Part shown: positions 42,304-52,543 of the stretch, in pieces
Layout of the letters: each line of letters begins with the position of its first letter
Numbering within the stretch: the first letter of the stretch is position 1
Assembly: GCF_013410545.1 (NCBI RefSeq)
Contig: NZ_JACCFV010000001.1
Span: 496,001-560,000 of the forward strand
Reading direction: 5' to 3'
DNA: 64,000 nt
Source: Pseudoclavibacter chungangensis
GTDB lineage: Bacteria; Actinomycetota; Actinomycetes; Actinomycetales; Microbacteriaceae
Made by a program: the position numbers and the translations under genes
Notes under the pieces: generated by a model
The model's input: the letters and a program-made list of their open reading frames with translations, nothing else
The model's database searches: none
What the model was told of the DNA's origin: nothing

Positions 42304-44457
42304 CTACGAGCGGCGCAGGCTCGGGCGCGGACGACGTGCGACCCGGCGCATCATCTCGTCGTGCAGATCGACGAGCGGGCCGCCCTCGGCATCGGTCGAG
42401 TGGCGCGTCCACTCCGCGTCGGGGCCGAGGTGCCAGGTCGCCGTCCCGTCGGACATGGCGAGGTCGAACATGGCCGCGATCTCCTCGAGGTGCTGCTCGT
42501 CCTTGAGGCGCACGAGCGCTTCGACGCGGCGGTCGAGGTTGCGGTGCATCATGTCGGCCGAGCCGAGGTACACGCGCGTTCGTCCGCCGTTCACGAACGA
42601 GAACAGGCGCGAGTGCTCGAGGTAGCGGCCCACGACTGAGCGGACCCGGATCGACTCGCTCATGCCCTCGACGCCCGGCCGGAGCCCGCAGATACCGCGC
42701 ACCCAGATGTCGATCGGGACGCCCGCGCGGCTCGCCGCGTAGAGCGCGTCGATGATGACTTCGTCGACCATCGAGTTGACCTTGATGCGGATGCCCGACT
42801 CGCGGCCCTCGAGCGCCGCCTGACGCTCGCCGTCGATGAGTCGGAGCAGGCCGTTGCGCAGGTGCAGCGGGGCGACGAGCAGGCGCGTGAACTTCTTCTC
42901 GATCGCGTAGCCCGAGAGCTGGTTGAACAGGCGCGTGATGTCGCGCGACACGTCCTCGTCCCTCGTGAACAGGCCGAGGTCCTCGTAGATGCGCGACGTC
43001 TTCGGGTTGTAGTTGCCCGTGCCGATGTGGTTGTAGGTCGCGAGCCGACCGTCCTCCTGGCGGATCACCTGCAGGAGCTTGCAGTGCGTCTTGAGCCCGA
43101 CGAGCCCGTAGACGACGTGCACGCCGGCCTTCTCGAGCTTGCGGCCCCACTCGATGTTGTTCTGCTCGTCGAAGCGCGCCTTGATCTCGACGAGCGCGAG
43201 CACCTGCTTGCCCTGCTCGGCCGCCTTGATGAGCGCCTGCACGATGGGGCTGTCGCCCGATGTGCGGTACAGGGTCTGCTTGATCGCGAGGACGTGCGGG
43301 TCCTTCGCGGCCTGCTCGATGAACGCCTGCACGCTCGTCGAGAACGACTCGTAGGGGTGGTGGACGAGCACGTCGCGCTGTGCGATCGCGCCGAAGATGT
43401 CGGGCTGCTCGCCCGCGTCGGTCGGCCGGAACGCGGCCGCGGTGACGGGCACGTGCGTCGCGTAGCGCAGGTCGGGACGCTTGACCTTGCCGAGGCCGAA
43501 GAGCCCCGCGAGATCGAGGGGCCCGGGCAGCACGGTGAGCTCGCTCTGGGTGATGTCGAGCTCGGTCATGAGCAGTTCGAGCGTCTCGGCGTCCATGTCC
43601 TCGGACACCTCGAGCCGGATCGGCGGGCCGAAGCGGCGACGCAGCAGCTCTTGCTCGAGCGCCTGCAGCAGGTTCTCGGTCTCGTCCTCCTCGATCACGA
43701 CGTCCTCGTTGCGCGTCACGCGGAACACGTGGTGATCGAGGATCGTCATGCCGGGGAACAGGTGGTCGAGGTGGTGCGTGATGAGGTCCTCGAGCAGGAT
43801 GAACCGGGTCGCGCCCGACTCGCTCGGCAGCGGGTAGAAGCGCTGCAGGCCCGTCGGCACCTTGAGGCGCGCGAACTCCTTCTTGTCGGACAGCGGGTTG
43901 TAGACCCGGATCGACAGGTTGAGGCTGAGGCCGGAGATGTACGGGAACGGGTGTGCCGGATCGACCGCGAGTGGCATGAGGACGGGGAAGATGAGCTCCG
44001 AGAACACCTCGTGGAGGTGCTCGCGCTCGCCCTCGGACAGCTCGTCCCACGACACGATGTGGACACCCTCGTCGGCGAGAGCGGGGCGGACGAGCTCGTT
44101 GAACGCGTTCGCGTGGCGCACCTGCAGTTCGCGCGCGCGGTGCTGGATCGCGGCGAGCGAGTCCTCCGCGGGAACGCCCGCGGGCGTGGGGACGGCGAGG
44201 CCCGTCATGATGCGCCGCTTGAGCCCGGCCACGCGCACCATGAAGAACTCGTCGAGGTTCGAGGCAAAGATCGCGAGGAAGTTCGCGCGTTCGAGGAGCG
44301 GCACGCTCGGGTCCTCGCCCAGTTCGAGCACGCGCTGGTTGAACGCGAGCCAGCTCAGCTCACGGTCGATGAATCGGCTGAGCGGCAGCGAGTCGTCGAG
44401 TGCGCCCTCGACCTCCTCGAACTCCTCGGTCTCGATGTCCTGCATCTCCTGGGTCAT
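42304..44457 (-). CDS. ppk1: polyphosphate kinase PPK1
   Basis: A 717-residue polyphosphate kinase. It begins with [15 protein letters not shown] and has the [20 protein letters not shown] domain. The catalytic region contains [17 protein letters not shown] and [10 protein letters not shown], whose His is the phosphorylated residue, plus STDAEG-like C-terminal elements. It polymerises ATP gamma-phosphate into polyphosphate. Location in a pst/PHO region fits phosphate storage. Confidence 0.97.
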   Translation of the reverse strand: MTQEMQDIETEEFEEVEGALDDSLPLSRFIDRELSWLAFNQRVLELGEDPSVPLLERANFLAIFASNLDEFFMVRVAGLKRRIMTGLAVPTPAGVPAEDSLAAIQHRARELQVRHANAFNELVRPALADEGVHIVSWDELSEGEREHLHEVFSELIFPVLMPLAVDPAHPFPYISGLSLNLSIRVYNPLSDKKEFARLKVPTGLQRFYPLPSESGATRFILLEDLITHHLDHLFPGMTILDHHVFRVTRNEDVVIEEDETENLLQALEQELLRRRFGPPIRLEVSEDMDAETLELLMTELDITQSELTVLPGPLDLAGLFGLGKVKRPDLRYATHVPVTAAAFRPTDAGEQPDIFGAIAQRDVLVHHPYESFSTSVQAFIEQAAKDPHVLAIKQTLYRTSGDSPIVQALIKAAEQGKQVLALVEIKARFDEQNNIEWGRKLEKAGVHVVYGLVGLKTHCKLLQVIRQEDGRLATYNHIGTGNYNPKTSRIYEDLGLFTRDEDVSRDITRLFNQLSGYAIEKKFTRLLVAPLHLRNGLLRLIDGERQAALEGRESGIRIKVNSMVDEVIIDALYAASRAGVPIDIWVRGICGLRPGVEGMSESIRVRSVVGRYLEHSRLFSFVNGGRTRVYLGSADMMHRNLDRRVEALVRLKDEQHLEEIAAMFDLAMSDGTATWHLGPDAEWTRHSTDAEGGPLVDLHDEMMRRVARRPRPSLRRS

Positions 44458-44508
44458 GTGTGCACTTTCTCATCGGCCGGTGAACGGAAGCAATCGTCGG
44501 CGTACCGG

Positions 44509-45378
44509 TCAGGCGCGGTACTGCACGTCGACGAGATCGTCGAGGTAGCCGAGGGAGCGGTAGAGCCGCAGTGCGCGCTCGTTGTCGCCCTCGACGTACA
44601 GGCTCGTGCGCGTCATCCCGGCCGCGTGCATGCGAGCGAGGCCGGCTGCCATGAGGGCACGGCCGATGCCGCGCCCGGCCGCGTCGTCGTCGACCCCGAT
44701 GACGTACACCTCGCCGTCACCGTCCTCGAGCTTGAGCCAGTTGTAGCCCAGCAGGCGCCCGTCGCTCGAATCCCGCGCGAGCAGGAAGTCCTCGTCCGCG
44801 TACCAGGACTCGTTGCGTCTCGCGTCGAGGCCGGGACGGTCGAGGGCGCCCTGCTCGGGGTGGTCGCGGAAGACCCGCGCGTTGAGGGCGAGGAACGCGT
44901 CGGTGTCGCGCTCCTCGTCGAAGCGTTCGAGCGCGACCCCCTCGGGTACCTCGGCGGGGCCGTCGCCGTCGGCCTCGGTGAGGGGGCGGGCCAGCCGGAG
45001 CAGCGTGCGCACCGGCGTCAGGCCGTGCTCCGTCGCGAAATCGGTCGCGGACGAAAGCCTGCCGTGCGACCACACCGTCACGGGACCGGTCGCCATGCGG
45101 CGGAGTGCCGTGACGAGTTGCCCGCCGATGCCCTGCCCGCGCAGCGCGGGGTGCACGACGAGTTCCGCGTCGAGGCCACCGTCGTCGGTCCGGCGCGCGA
45201 GCGCGGCGGCCACGAGTGCATCCGCCCGCCACGCGGCCACGAGCTCCCGCTCCTCCAGGCGGAGGCGCGTGTCGTCGTTGAACGGCGCGACGCCGTCGTG
45301 CGCCGTCGCGACCCGCGCGAGTTCGGCGATCGCCTCCGCGCTGCCGTCCGCTCGCTCGTCCACCCACAGATCCGTCAT
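44509..45378 (-). CDS. mshD: mycothiol synthase MshD
   Basis: A 289-residue tandem GNAT acetyltransferase that completes mycothiol synthesis by acetylating Cys-GlcN-Ins. The N-terminal GNAT has LVVHPALRGQGIGGQLVTAL. The C-terminal active GNAT has GEVYVIGVDDDAAGRGIGRA and SLYVEGDNERALRLYRSLGY. ATG 45378 follows GGGGAGGGCGAC. It is 19 bases behind glnR, the arrangement seen in mycobacteria. Confidence 0.94.
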   Translation of the reverse strand: MTDLWVDERADGSAEAIAELARVATAHDGVAPFNDDTRLRLEERELVAAWRADALVAAALARRTDDGGLDAELVVHPALRGQGIGGQLVTALRRMATGPVTVWSHGRLSSATDFATEHGLTPVRTLLRLARPLTEADGDGPAEVPEGVALERFDEERDTDAFLALNARVFRDHPEQGALDRPGLDARRNESWYADEDFLLARDSSDGRLLGYNWLKLEDGDGEVYVIGVDDDAAGRGIGRALMAAGLARMHAAGMTRTSLYVEGDNERALRLYRSLGYLDDLVDVQYRA

Positions 45379-45397
45379 GTCGCCCTCCCCGATCCGA

Positions 45398-46090
45398 TCA
45401 GTCCTCGGTGTCGTCGTCGTCGTGCGACTGTTCACCGCCGCGCAGGAGCCGGTAGCCCACGTTCCGAACCGTACCGATGACCGATTCGTGATCGCCCAGC
45501 TTCGCGCGAAGTCGGCGCACGTGGACGTCGACCGTCCGCGTGCCGCCGTAGTAGTCGTAGCCCCACACCTCGCTCAGCAGACGCTGCCGCGTGAAGACGT
45601 GGTCGGCGTTCGCGGCGAGATAGCGCAGCAGCTCGAATTCCTTGAACGTGAGGTCGAGCGTGCGACCGCGGTACTTCGCGGTGTAGCTCTGCTCGTCGAT
45701 CGTGAGATGGCCGACGACGATCGCGCCCTCGTCCGTCTCCTCGGCCTCGGCGTGCGGACGGAGCAACCGGATCCGCGCATCGACCTCCGCCGGGCCCGCG
45801 GTCTGCAGGACGACGTCGTCCATGCCCCAGGCGGGTGCGACGGCGGGCAGGCCGCCCTCGGTCACGACGAGGAGGAGTGCGCGGTCGGGCGAGATGGTAC
45901 GGGCGACGCCGCACAGCGAACGGGCCGCAGAGAGATCGAGTGTCCCGTCCACGACGACCGCGTCGGGGCCGTCGGCCGAGGCGAGCGCCGACGAGGTCGG
46001 GGGCAGGACGCGCACCCGATGGGCGAGCAGGCCGAGCGCGGGGAGCACGTCGTCGACACCACGTCTGCTGAGAAGGAGGATGTCGGCCAC
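45398..46090 (-). CDS. glnR: GlnR-type winged-helix regulator
   Basis: A 230-residue OmpR-family regulator. The receiver-like half lacks the acidic pocket (ILLLSRRG instead of two aspartates), though an Asp sits in VVVDGT; this is typical of phosphorylation-independent GlnR. The winged helix has [20 protein letters not shown] and [16 protein letters not shown], ending [11 protein letters not shown]. GlnR controls nitrogen and often carbon and phosphate genes. The glnR-mshD-pst neighbourhood matches mycobacteria. Confidence 0.88.
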   Translation of the reverse strand: MADILLLSRRGVDDVLPALGLLAHRVRVLPPTSSALASADGPDAVVVDGTLDLSAARSLCGVARTISPDRALLLVVTEGGLPAVAPAWGMDDVVLQTAGPAEVDARIRLLRPHAEAEETDEGAIVVGHLTIDEQSYTAKYRGRTLDLTFKEFELLRYLAANADHVFTRQRLLSEVWGYDYYGGTRTVDVHVRRLRAKLGDHESVIGTVRNVGYRLLRGGEQSHDDDDTED

Positions 46091-46189
46091 GCATCCTCCT
46101 TGTGCTCGTCCTGCCGAGTGCGTGATCCGATTCTACGGGCACGCGGGCCCGGCGGCGGATCGGACGGCCCGGTGCGGCACAATGGGCGC

Positions 46190-46477
46190 ATGACCAAGGA
46201 ACGGGTGAGCGTCGCCGTCGTCTGGGTCGTGGCCTTCATCGGCGTGCTCACGATCCCGCTGCTCGCGACCCCGGAGCGTCACGTGACGTGGGCCTCCGTG
46301 CTCCTGCTCGTGCTCGTGTGCATGACGTGCGTCATCCAGCTCGGCATGCAGGAGTCTCGCGGATTCGTGCGACGCATGAGCCTCAGTCTCGTCGGGGCGT
46401 TCGTGATCCTCTCCATCGCCTCCCTCATCTACTTCCTCATGGGTGGCGGCGCGGGAGTGCTCGACGGGCACGGGTAG
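46190..46477 (+). CDS. small three-helix membrane protein
   Basis: A 95-residue protein with three hydrophobic segments (about residues 6-25, 35-50, 66-86). Function unknown. It is divergent from glnR with a 99-base gap and is the first of two small membrane ORFs. Confidence 0.65.
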   Translation: MTKERVSVAVVWVVAFIGVLTIPLLATPERHVTWASVLLLVLVCMTCVIQLGMQESRGFVRRMSLSLVGAFVILSIASLIYFLMGGGAGVLDGHG

Positions 46478-46486
46478 ACTGGCGGC

Positions 46487-46603
46487 ATGGATCCGCTGCT
46501 CGCCATCGAAATCACGTTCACCGGCCTGCTCGTCGTCGCGCTCGCGGTGATCGGCTGGCTCTCCGTCGTCGTGCTCGTGCGCCTCTTCAAGGGCCAGAGC
46601 TAG
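46487..46603 (+). CDS. 38-residue single-span membrane protein
   Basis: A very short gene: MDPLLAIEITFTGLLVVALA then a continuing hydrophobic run and the basic end VRLFKGQS. It starts nine bases after the previous stop and ends ten bases before the next gene, so it fits a tight operon. Placement and a clean transmembrane helix support it; function unknown. Confidence 0.55.
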   Translation: MDPLLAIEITFTGLLVVALAVIGWLSVVVLVRLFKGQS

Positions 46604-46613
46604 GTCGATCGAC

Positions 46614-47225
46614 ATGATGGACATCCCCACGGGGCTTCCTCCGGAGATCGTTCCCCTCTCGTGGCTCCTCGGGGTCTGGGAGGGTGACGGCGTCATCGAG
46701 TACGACGTCGACGGCGACACGCGTCGTCACGACTTCCGGCAGCACGTGAGCTTCAGCCACGACGGTCTCGGTTACCTCAACTACTCGGCGCGCCTCGAGC
46801 TCGTCGAGGGCACGGGCGACGAGCCGGACACCGTGCCCCTGACGGCGGAATCGGGCTTCTGGCGACTCGCCCGCCCGCGCGACGAGGGCGATGTCGGTCC
46901 CGGCTACCTCCCGCCGTCGGCACCCCCGAGCTTCCCCGACGCCGACGCGGTCGAGACACTCCGCAACGCGGAGGGTGGCTTCGACGTCGAGGCCGCGATC
47001 GTGCACCCCACGGGGCTCAGCGAGCTCTACCTCGGGACGGTGCGCGGTCCGCGCATCGACCTCGCGACCGACGCGGTCGTCACGTCCCCCGGCGCGAAGC
47101 CCTTCACGGCGGCGACGCGCATGTACGGTCTCGTCGGCGGCGAGCTGCTGTGGGCGTGGGACATCGCGGCACTGGGGGGAGAGCTCGCGACGCACGCCTC
47201 GGCGAAGCTGGCCAAGCGTGACTGA
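46614..47225 (+). CDS. nitrobindin/FABP-like heme-binding beta-barrel protein
   Basis: A 203-residue beta-barrel of the DUF1794/nitrobindin type. LLGVWEGDGVIEYD carries the GxWxGxG motif, followed by DFRQHVSFSHDGLGYLNYS and the closing MYGLVGGELLWAWDIAA. Family members bind ferric heme and handle peroxynitrite or nitric oxide. ATG 46614 (or the next ATG at 46617). It overlaps the ygfZ-like gene by eight bases. Confidence 0.82.
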   Translation: MMDIPTGLPPEIVPLSWLLGVWEGDGVIEYDVDGDTRRHDFRQHVSFSHDGLGYLNYSARLELVEGTGDEPDTVPLTAESGFWRLARPRDEGDVGPGYLPPSAPPSFPDADAVETLRNAEGGFDVEAAIVHPTGLSELYLGTVRGPRIDLATDAVVTSPGAKPFTAATRMYGLVGGELLWAWDIAALGGELATHASAKLAKRD

Positions 47226-48351
47226 CGCGACGCGCGTCTCGCCGTTCCTCGGTCTGCCCGGCGCGGTCGAGGGGGAGGGGCCGAACGCCGGTGCGCCCGC
47301 ACACTACGGTGCGCTCGTCGCCGAGCAGCGCCCGCTCGAGCGCGGCGGCGCGGTCGTCGATCTCGGCAACCTCGGCGTCATCCGGCTCCGCGGCGCCGAC
47401 CGGTTGACCTGGCTCGATTCGCTCACGAGCGGCCTCGTTCGCTCGCTCGCGCCGGGCGAGAGCGGCGAGACGCTGCTTCTCGACGTGCAGGGGCGCATCG
47501 AGCACGCCGCCGCGGTCCTCGACGACGGGGAGTCCACCTGGCTCGTCACGGAGGGTACGCGGGCCGACGAGTTCGCGAGCTGGCTCGACCGCATGCGGTT
47601 CCTCCTCGACGTGCGCGTCGAACGGGCCGACGAGATCGTCGCGGCCGTCGGCGTGTTCGGCGACCGCGAGCTCGGGGCCGCCGCGCCGAACGGCGTGCCG
47701 CTCGTGTGGCACGACGAGTGGGCGAGCACACGCGTGGGTGGTGTGAGCTACGCGACGACCGATGCGCACCCGGGTCGCGACTGGGACCTCCACGTCCACC
47801 TGCTCGAGCGCCCGGCGCTCGAGGCGCTCGCAGAACGTGTCCGCGTCGGCGACGTGTCGGCGGCGGGGATCGACGCGCTCGAGGCGTTGCGCATCGCGGC
47901 CTGGCGCCCGCGCCTCGCCCGCGACGTCGACTCGCGCGCGATCCCGCACGAACTCGACTGGACGCGCAGCGCCGTCCACCTCGAGAAGGGCTGCTATCGC
48001 GGACAGGAGACGGTCGCGAAGGTCCACAACCTCGGCCGTCCGCCGCGTCGACTCGTGCACCTCGACCTCGACGGCTCGCTCGGTGCGCTGCCCGCCGCGG
48101 GAGCGGTCCTCCACGTCGCGGGCGATCCCGACCGCGCCGTCGTCGGCCAGATCACGAGCATCGGTGTCCACCACGAGAACGGTCCGATCGCGCTCGCGCT
48201 CGTCAAGCGACGGCTCGACCCCGAGGCCGTGCTCGCCGCGGACCTCGACGGCGAGGGGATCACGGCCGCACAGACCGCGATCGTCTCGCCCGAGGCGGGA
48301 CACGCCGCCGACGTCCCCCGTCTGCCACGCCTCGGTCGCCGGAGCGGCTGA
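47218..48351 (+). CDS. ygfZ: YgfZ/GcvT folate-binding Fe-S biogenesis protein
   Basis: A 377-residue member of the GcvT-like folate-binding family. The YgfZ signature KGCYRGQETVAKVHNLG includes the conserved Cys, at about residues 259-275. RLRGADRLTWLDSLTSG resembles the aminomethyltransferase start. It supports iron-sulfur cluster assembly with tetrahydrofolate. GTG 47218 lies in the end of the nitrobindin gene. Confidence 0.9.
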   Translation: MTDATRVSPFLGLPGAVEGEGPNAGAPAHYGALVAEQRPLERGGAVVDLGNLGVIRLRGADRLTWLDSLTSGLVRSLAPGESGETLLLDVQGRIEHAAAVLDDGESTWLVTEGTRADEFASWLDRMRFLLDVRVERADEIVAAVGVFGDRELGAAAPNGVPLVWHDEWASTRVGGVSYATTDAHPGRDWDLHVHLLERPALEALAERVRVGDVSAAGIDALEALRIAAWRPRLARDVDSRAIPHELDWTRSAVHLEKGCYRGQETVAKVHNLGRPPRRLVHLDLDGSLGALPAAGAVLHVAGDPDRAVVGQITSIGVHHENGPIALALVKRRLDPEAVLAADLDGEGITAAQTAIVSPEAGHAADVPRLPRLGRRSG

Positions 48352-48352
48352 G

Positions 48353-49432
48353 GTGGCAGGGCTCGCCCGTTTCGACCTCGGCGAGTCGATCCGGCGCGTG
48401 GCCGACTCGAGCCCCGCGATCCTCCAGATCGCGATCGCGTCGCTCGCCGCGTACTCGATCGCCCACTACCCGCTCGGGCACCCGACCCCGTTTCTCGCGG
48501 TCACGGTCTGCATCACGGCGCTCGGTTTCGCGCGCGACGCGCGGCCGCGTCGCGTCGTCGAGTCGGCGCTCGGCATCGTGTTCGGCGTCGTGCTCGCGAA
48601 CGCGGCGCTCGTCGTCATCGGGCGTGGCGTGTGGCAGCTCGCGATCGTCCTCGTGCTGTCGATGGTGATCGCGCGCTTCATCCATCCCGGCACCGGTTTC
48701 GCGGCGGCGGCCACCGTCCAGGCCGCACTCGTCTCCCTCATCCCGCTCGCCCCCGGCGTGCCGGAGTACTCGCGCATCATCGACGCGTTCATCGGCGGCG
48801 CGGTCGCGATCCTGTCGACGGCACTCGTGCCGAGGGACGCGCGACGCATGGTCCTCGTCGAGACGCGCGCGCTCCTCGAATCCGTCGAGCGTGCGCTGAC
48901 CGATCTCGTCGACGGCCTGCGCCTCGGTGACGACGAGCCCGCGCGCCTCGCCCTGCGTGAACTGCGGGGAACCCAGACCATCCTGGATCGCTGGCACTCG
49001 GCACTCGAGTCGGCGACCGCGATCGCGCGGATCTCACCGTTCCTTCGGGGCCAGCGGGCGTCACTCGCCGACAACGCCGACCTGCACGCCATGCTCGACC
49101 TCTCGGTGCGCAATCTCCGTGTTCTCGCTCGGCGCTCCTGGTCGCTCGCGGCGGACGGTGTCGAACGCCCGCACCTCGCCGATCTGCTCGCCGACATCGA
49201 GTCGGGTGTGCGCGAGCTCGCCCTCGGTCTCGATCGACCCGGCATGCGCGCCCGCGCCCGGCAGACGTTCGTGCTCGCCGCGGTGCGCTGCTCACCGTCG
49301 GCGCTCCCGGCAGACGCGGCCGTCGGCGAGGTCATGATCGTCATGCAGTGCCGGCCGCTCCTCGTCGACCTGCTGCGTGCGGCCGGCGCCGACGAGGCGG
49401 ACGCGAGGGCGTGTCTTCCGGCGGTCGCCTGA
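48353..49432 (+). CDS. FUSC-type membrane protein
   Basis: A 359-residue protein with five to six hydrophobic segments in residues 20-155 (IAIASLAAYSIAHY, VVESALGIVFGVVLANAALV) and a long helical cytoplasmic part. The GHPTPFLAVTVCITAL and STALVPRDARRM phrases suit the aromatic acid exporter/FUSC superfamily. GTG 48353 sits two bases after the ygfZ stop. Substrate unknown. Confidence 0.75.
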   Translation: MAGLARFDLGESIRRVADSSPAILQIAIASLAAYSIAHYPLGHPTPFLAVTVCITALGFARDARPRRVVESALGIVFGVVLANAALVVIGRGVWQLAIVLVLSMVIARFIHPGTGFAAAATVQAALVSLIPLAPGVPEYSRIIDAFIGGAVAILSTALVPRDARRMVLVETRALLESVERALTDLVDGLRLGDDEPARLALRELRGTQTILDRWHSALESATAIARISPFLRGQRASLADNADLHAMLDLSVRNLRVLARRSWSLAADGVERPHLADLLADIESGVRELALGLDRPGMRARARQTFVLAAVRCSPSALPADAAVGEVMIVMQCRPLLVDLLRAAGADEADARACLPAVA

Positions 49433-49468
49433 CGGGAGCGTCGCCGCGCACCGCGACGCGCCCGTCAG
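49429..49468. terminator. bidirectional terminator between convergent genes
   Basis: CTGACGGGAGCGTCGC pairs with GCGACGCGCCCGTCAG, one mismatch in 16, around an eight-base loop. Both flanking stop codons lie inside the arms. Confidence 0.75.
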
Positions 49469-50277
49469 TGGGGCAGGACCGCCTCGGCGCGGACGGTCAG
49501 CTCACCGAGGCGCCACCGACGGGGTCCGTCGACGAGCGGCCAGCCGGCGTCCCGGACCCGCTCGGCGGCGGCCACGAAGCGCTGCCGAGCTCCGAAGGTG
49601 CCCCGCGGCGCCTCACGCCGCCACGCATCGTCGAGCGCGCGGAGGTAGTCGTGGATCGGCTCGCCCGGCACGTTGTGGTGGATGAGCGTCTTCGGGAGGC
49701 GCTCGGCGACGACGAGCGGGGAGTCGAGGCTGCCGAGGTGCAGCGAGATCGTGAAGGTGCGCGGGCCGGGCGCCTCGACGTCGAACCAGCTCGCGACGCG
49801 ACCGACCTCGTTGCACGTCCCCTCGACGAGCACACCCCCGGGCGCGAGACGACCGAGCATGGTCTCCCAGGCGTCGTGCACCTCGGACTCGTCGTACTGC
49901 CGCAGCACGTTGAACGCGCGGACGACGGCCGGCCGTTCACCGCGGGGGAGCGGCATCTCGAAGCCGCCCACGTCGAAGCGCACGCGCTCGCGCACCGCGG
50001 CGGGCTCGCGCTCGAGCTGCGCGCGGGCGACGCGCACCCGCTCGGGCTCGATCTCGAACCCGTGCACGCGCACGTCCGGGCGGACGCGTGCGAGGCGTGC
50101 GCGCAGTTCGAGCGCCGTCGTCGCGCTCGCGCCGTAGCCGAGGTCGACGACGAGCGGGTCGTCGGCCGTGCGAAGCGCGGGGAGCGCGGCGATCCAGCGG
50201 TCGACCCGGCGGAGGCGGTTCGTGCCCGTGGTGCCGCGCGTGACGTGACCGATCGGCATGCTCCGAGCGTCCCACAT
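49465..50277 (-). CDS. class I SAM-dependent methyltransferase-like protein
   Basis: A 270-residue Rossmann protein. [20 protein letters not shown] is motif [12 protein letters not shown] is the acidic loop, and [15 protein letters not shown] is where the NPP-like motif would lie. Substrate unknown. ATG 50277 follows GGGAG; GTG 50286 or ATG 50259 are alternatives. It is convergent with the FUSC gene. Confidence 0.75.
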   Translation of the reverse strand: MWDARSMPIGHVTRGTTGTNRLRRVDRWIAALPALRTADDPLVVDLGYGASATTALELRARLARVRPDVRVHGFEIEPERVRVARAQLEREPAAVRERVRFDVGGFEMPLPRGERPAVVRAFNVLRQYDESEVHDAWETMLGRLAPGGVLVEGTCNEVGRVASWFDVEAPGPRTFTISLHLGSLDSPLVVAERLPKTLIHHNVPGEPIHDYLRALDDAWRREAPRGTFGARQRFVAAAERVRDAGWPLVDGPRRWRLGELTVRAEAVLPH

Positions 50278-50327
50278 CCGCAGCACTCCCGAGGCCGCGC
50301 GACACCCGCGCTCGGTACGCTGAGCGC

Positions 50328-51077
50328 ATGACAGAACCGCGCACGCTCATCCTGGTCCGCCACGGCCAGAGCGAATGGAACGAGAAGAACCTCTTCACGG
50401 GGTGGGTCGACGTCGAGCTGACCGAGCAGGGGCGCGCGGAGGGCGTGCGCGCGGGTGAACTCATCCGCGAGGCCGGCCTCACGCCCGACATCCTGTTCAC
50501 GTCGCTCCTCACGCGAGCGATCGACACGGCGAACCTCGCACTGAAGGCCGCGGGGCGCGGTTGGATCGACGCGCGCCGCGACTGGCGGCTCAACGAGCGC
50601 CACTACGGCGACCTGCAGGGCAAGGACAAGGCCCAGGTGCGCGACCAGTACGGCGAGGAACAGTTCATGACCTGGCGTCGCTCCTACGACACGCCGCCGC
50701 CCCCCATCGCCGACGACTCCGAGTGGTCGCAGGCGGGCGACCCCCGCTACGCGGGCATCGACGTGCCGAAGACGGAGTGCCTCAAGGACGTGCTCGAGCG
50801 CTTCCTGCCCTACTGGGAGTCGGACATCTCGCCCGAGCTCCGGGCGGGCCGCACGGTCATCGTCGCGGCGCACGGCAACTCGCTGCGCGCGCTCGTGAAG
50901 CACCTCGACGGAATCTCCGACGACGAGATTTCGGAGCTCAACATCCCGACCGGCATCCCGCTCGTCTACCACCTCGACCCCGAGACGCTCCGGCCCGTCG
51001 AGCCCGGTGCCTATCTCGACCCCGAGGCGGCGGCGGCCGGTGCCGCGGCGGTCGCCAATCAGGGCGCGAAGCACTAG
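50328..51077 (+). CDS. gpmA: 2,3-bisphosphoglycerate-dependent phosphoglycerate mutase
   Basis: A 249-residue glycolytic mutase interconverting 3- and 2-phosphoglycerate. It has [20 protein letters not shown] with the phospho-His (about residue 11), the [12 protein letters not shown] region ([15 protein letters not shown]) and [16 protein letters not shown] with the second His. Length is normal. The terminator directly downstream is duplicated around an IS element. Confidence 0.97.
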   Translation: MTEPRTLILVRHGQSEWNEKNLFTGWVDVELTEQGRAEGVRAGELIREAGLTPDILFTSLLTRAIDTANLALKAAGRGWIDARRDWRLNERHYGDLQGKDKAQVRDQYGEEQFMTWRRSYDTPPPPIADDSEWSQAGDPRYAGIDVPKTECLKDVLERFLPYWESDISPELRAGRTVIVAAHGNSLRALVKHLDGISDDEISELNIPTGIPLVYHLDPETLRPVEPGAYLDPEAAAAGAAAVANQGAKH

Positions 51078-51128
51078 TCGCCATCGCGAACGGGCGGTGC
51101 CCGGCACGGACGGATCCGGGCCGGGCAC
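51076..51128 (+). repeat. 53-bp direct repeat, left copy (gpmA terminator)
   Basis: The sequence starting AGTCGCCATCGCGAACGG ends at the IS left end and recurs at 52544-52596 with one mismatch. It contains the hairpin GTGCCCGGC/GCCGGGCAC (51097-51128). It begins in the gpmA stop codon. Confidence 0.95.
51097..51128 (+). terminator. gpmA terminator hairpin
   Basis: A 9-bp perfect stem GTGCCCGGC/GCCGGGCAC, 20 bases after the gpmA stop. A second copy lies at 52565-52596. Confidence 0.65.
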
Positions 51129-52513
51129 GGGTCTGTCCGGTAATCGGTGTGTGGGGTCCGGCGGTTTTCATTAGTGGGTGGTTCTCTCGAACCGTCCGGC
51201 GAAGGTGATCGCGAACGCGTTAGGCGCGGGCTTCCACCTCATCACCCAGCGTGCCCGGCCTCCGCCGGTCGGGTCAAGGGACCGCGTTACGAGGTAGAGG
51301 CACTTGAGCGCAGCCTGCTCGTTCGGGAAGTGCCCGCGTGCCCTGACCGCCCGCCGGTTGCGGGCGTTGATCGACTCGATCGCGTTCGTGGTGCAGATCA
51401 CCCGCCGGATCTCGACGTCGTACTCCAGGAACGGCACGAACTCCGCCCAGGAGTTGCGCCAGAGCTGCACGATTGCCGGATAGCGTGCTCCCCATTCGGC
51501 AGCGAACTTTTCGAACCGGTCCTTCGCCGCCTGCTCGGACGGCGCCGTATAGACCGGCTTGAGCGCTTTCACGATCGCATCGCGATGCTGCCGACCTGCG
51601 TAACGGAACGAGTTCCGGATGAGGTGAACGATGCACTGCTGCACGACCGTCTGCTCCCACGTGGTGTTGATCGCCTCCGGGAGACCTTTCAGCCCGTCGC
51701 AGACGGCGATCAGCACGTCCTCGACGCCGCGGTTCTTCAGCTCGGTGAACACCTGCAGCCAGAACCTCGCGCCCTCACCACCGTCGCCGGCCCAGATGCC
51801 GAGGATGTCGCGTTCCCCGGCCGTGGTGACGCCCATCACAACATAGAACGGGGTATTCCGGACCTGCCCGTCACGGACCTTCACCACGATCGCGTCGACG
51901 AAGATCACCGGATACAAAGCATCCAACGGACGAGAAGACCACTCGGCGAGTTCGCCGGTGACTTTCTCGGTGATCCGACTGATCGTGTCCTTGGAGACCT
52001 TCGCCCCATAGACCTCATCGAAATGCGCGGCGATCTCGTCGGTCGTGAGGCCGCGAGCGGTCAGCGACAACATGATCTGATCGACCCCATCCAGACGGCG
52101 TTTCCGTTTGGGGACGATGACGGGCTCGAACGAGCCGTCACGATCGCGGGGGACCTCGATCTCGACCGGACCGATCTCCGTCAGCACGGTCTTCACCCGG
52201 GTCCCGTTGCGCATGTTCTCCGCGATCGGGGTCCCGCCGTGTTCATGACCGAGATGCTCGGTCAACTCCGCCTCCAGCGCCGTCTCGAGCACGCTCTTCG
52301 TGAGCTGACTGAGCAGGCCACCCGGCCCGGTCAAGCTCACGCCCTGCTCCTTCGCTTGCGCGAGCAACCGCTGCGCGAGCTCCTTCTGATCGATGAACTC
52401 CCCGGTCACGGGATCAATCATCTCGTCGTCAACAACAACATCGGTCGTGTACGCCACGGCCATCTCCTCTCGGATCGGGCCGAACCCTCACACACCGTTA
52501 ATCAGACAGTCCC
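51129..52513. mobile_element. IS256-family insertion sequence
   Basis: About 1385 bp bounded by imperfect inverted repeats: GGGTCTGTCCGGTAATCGG on the left and the matching GGGACTGTCTGATTAACGG read inward from the right, both followed by TGTGTG. It carries one transposase gene on the minus strand. No short target duplication abuts the tips; instead a 53-bp repeat brackets the element at a distance. Confidence 0.85.
51171..52463 (-). CDS. IS256-family transposase
   Basis: A 430-residue mutator-type transposase with a DDE core: Asp in VIFVDAIVVKVRDG, Asp in LIAVCDGLKGLPEAI and Glu in TNAIESINARNRR. It also has the family phrases KSVLETALEAELTEHLG and the CxxH-like VVQQCIVHLIRNS. It appears intact, so the element may be active. 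Confidence 0.95.
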   Translation of the reverse strand: MAVAYTTDVVVDDEMIDPVTGEFIDQKELAQRLLAQAKEQGVSLTGPGGLLSQLTKSVLETALEAELTEHLGHEHGGTPIAENMRNGTRVKTVLTEIGPVEIEVPRDRDGSFEPVIVPKRKRRLDGVDQIMLSLTARGLTTDEIAAHFDEVYGAKVSKDTISRITEKVTGELAEWSSRPLDALYPVIFVDAIVVKVRDGQVRNTPFYVVMGVTTAGERDILGIWAGDGGEGARFWLQVFTELKNRGVEDVLIAVCDGLKGLPEAINTTWEQTVVQQCIVHLIRNSFRYAGRQHRDAIVKALKPVYTAPSEQAAKDRFEKFAAEWGARYPAIVQLWRNSWAEFVPFLEYDVEIRRVICTTNAIESINARNRRAVRARGHFPNEQAALKCLYLVTRSLDPTGGGRARWVMRWKPAPNAFAITFAGRFERTTH

Positions 52514-52543
52514 GCTGTCGGCAGTAATCTGTCCCCGACATCG

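Noticed and set aside
44470..44500. PHO box upstream of ppk1
   Set aside because: Only one GTTCACC unit is present; the second 11-bp repeat is missing.
42862..45480. Plus-strand open frame of about 870 codons opposite ppk1 and mshD
   Set aside because: It mirrors strongly conserved minus-strand genes and has a Val/Asp/Arg-rich pattern expected from antisense codons.
51121..52521. Short target-site duplication at the IS256 tips
   Set aside because: The 8 bases abutting the two tips (CCGGGCAC and GCTGTCGG) do not match.
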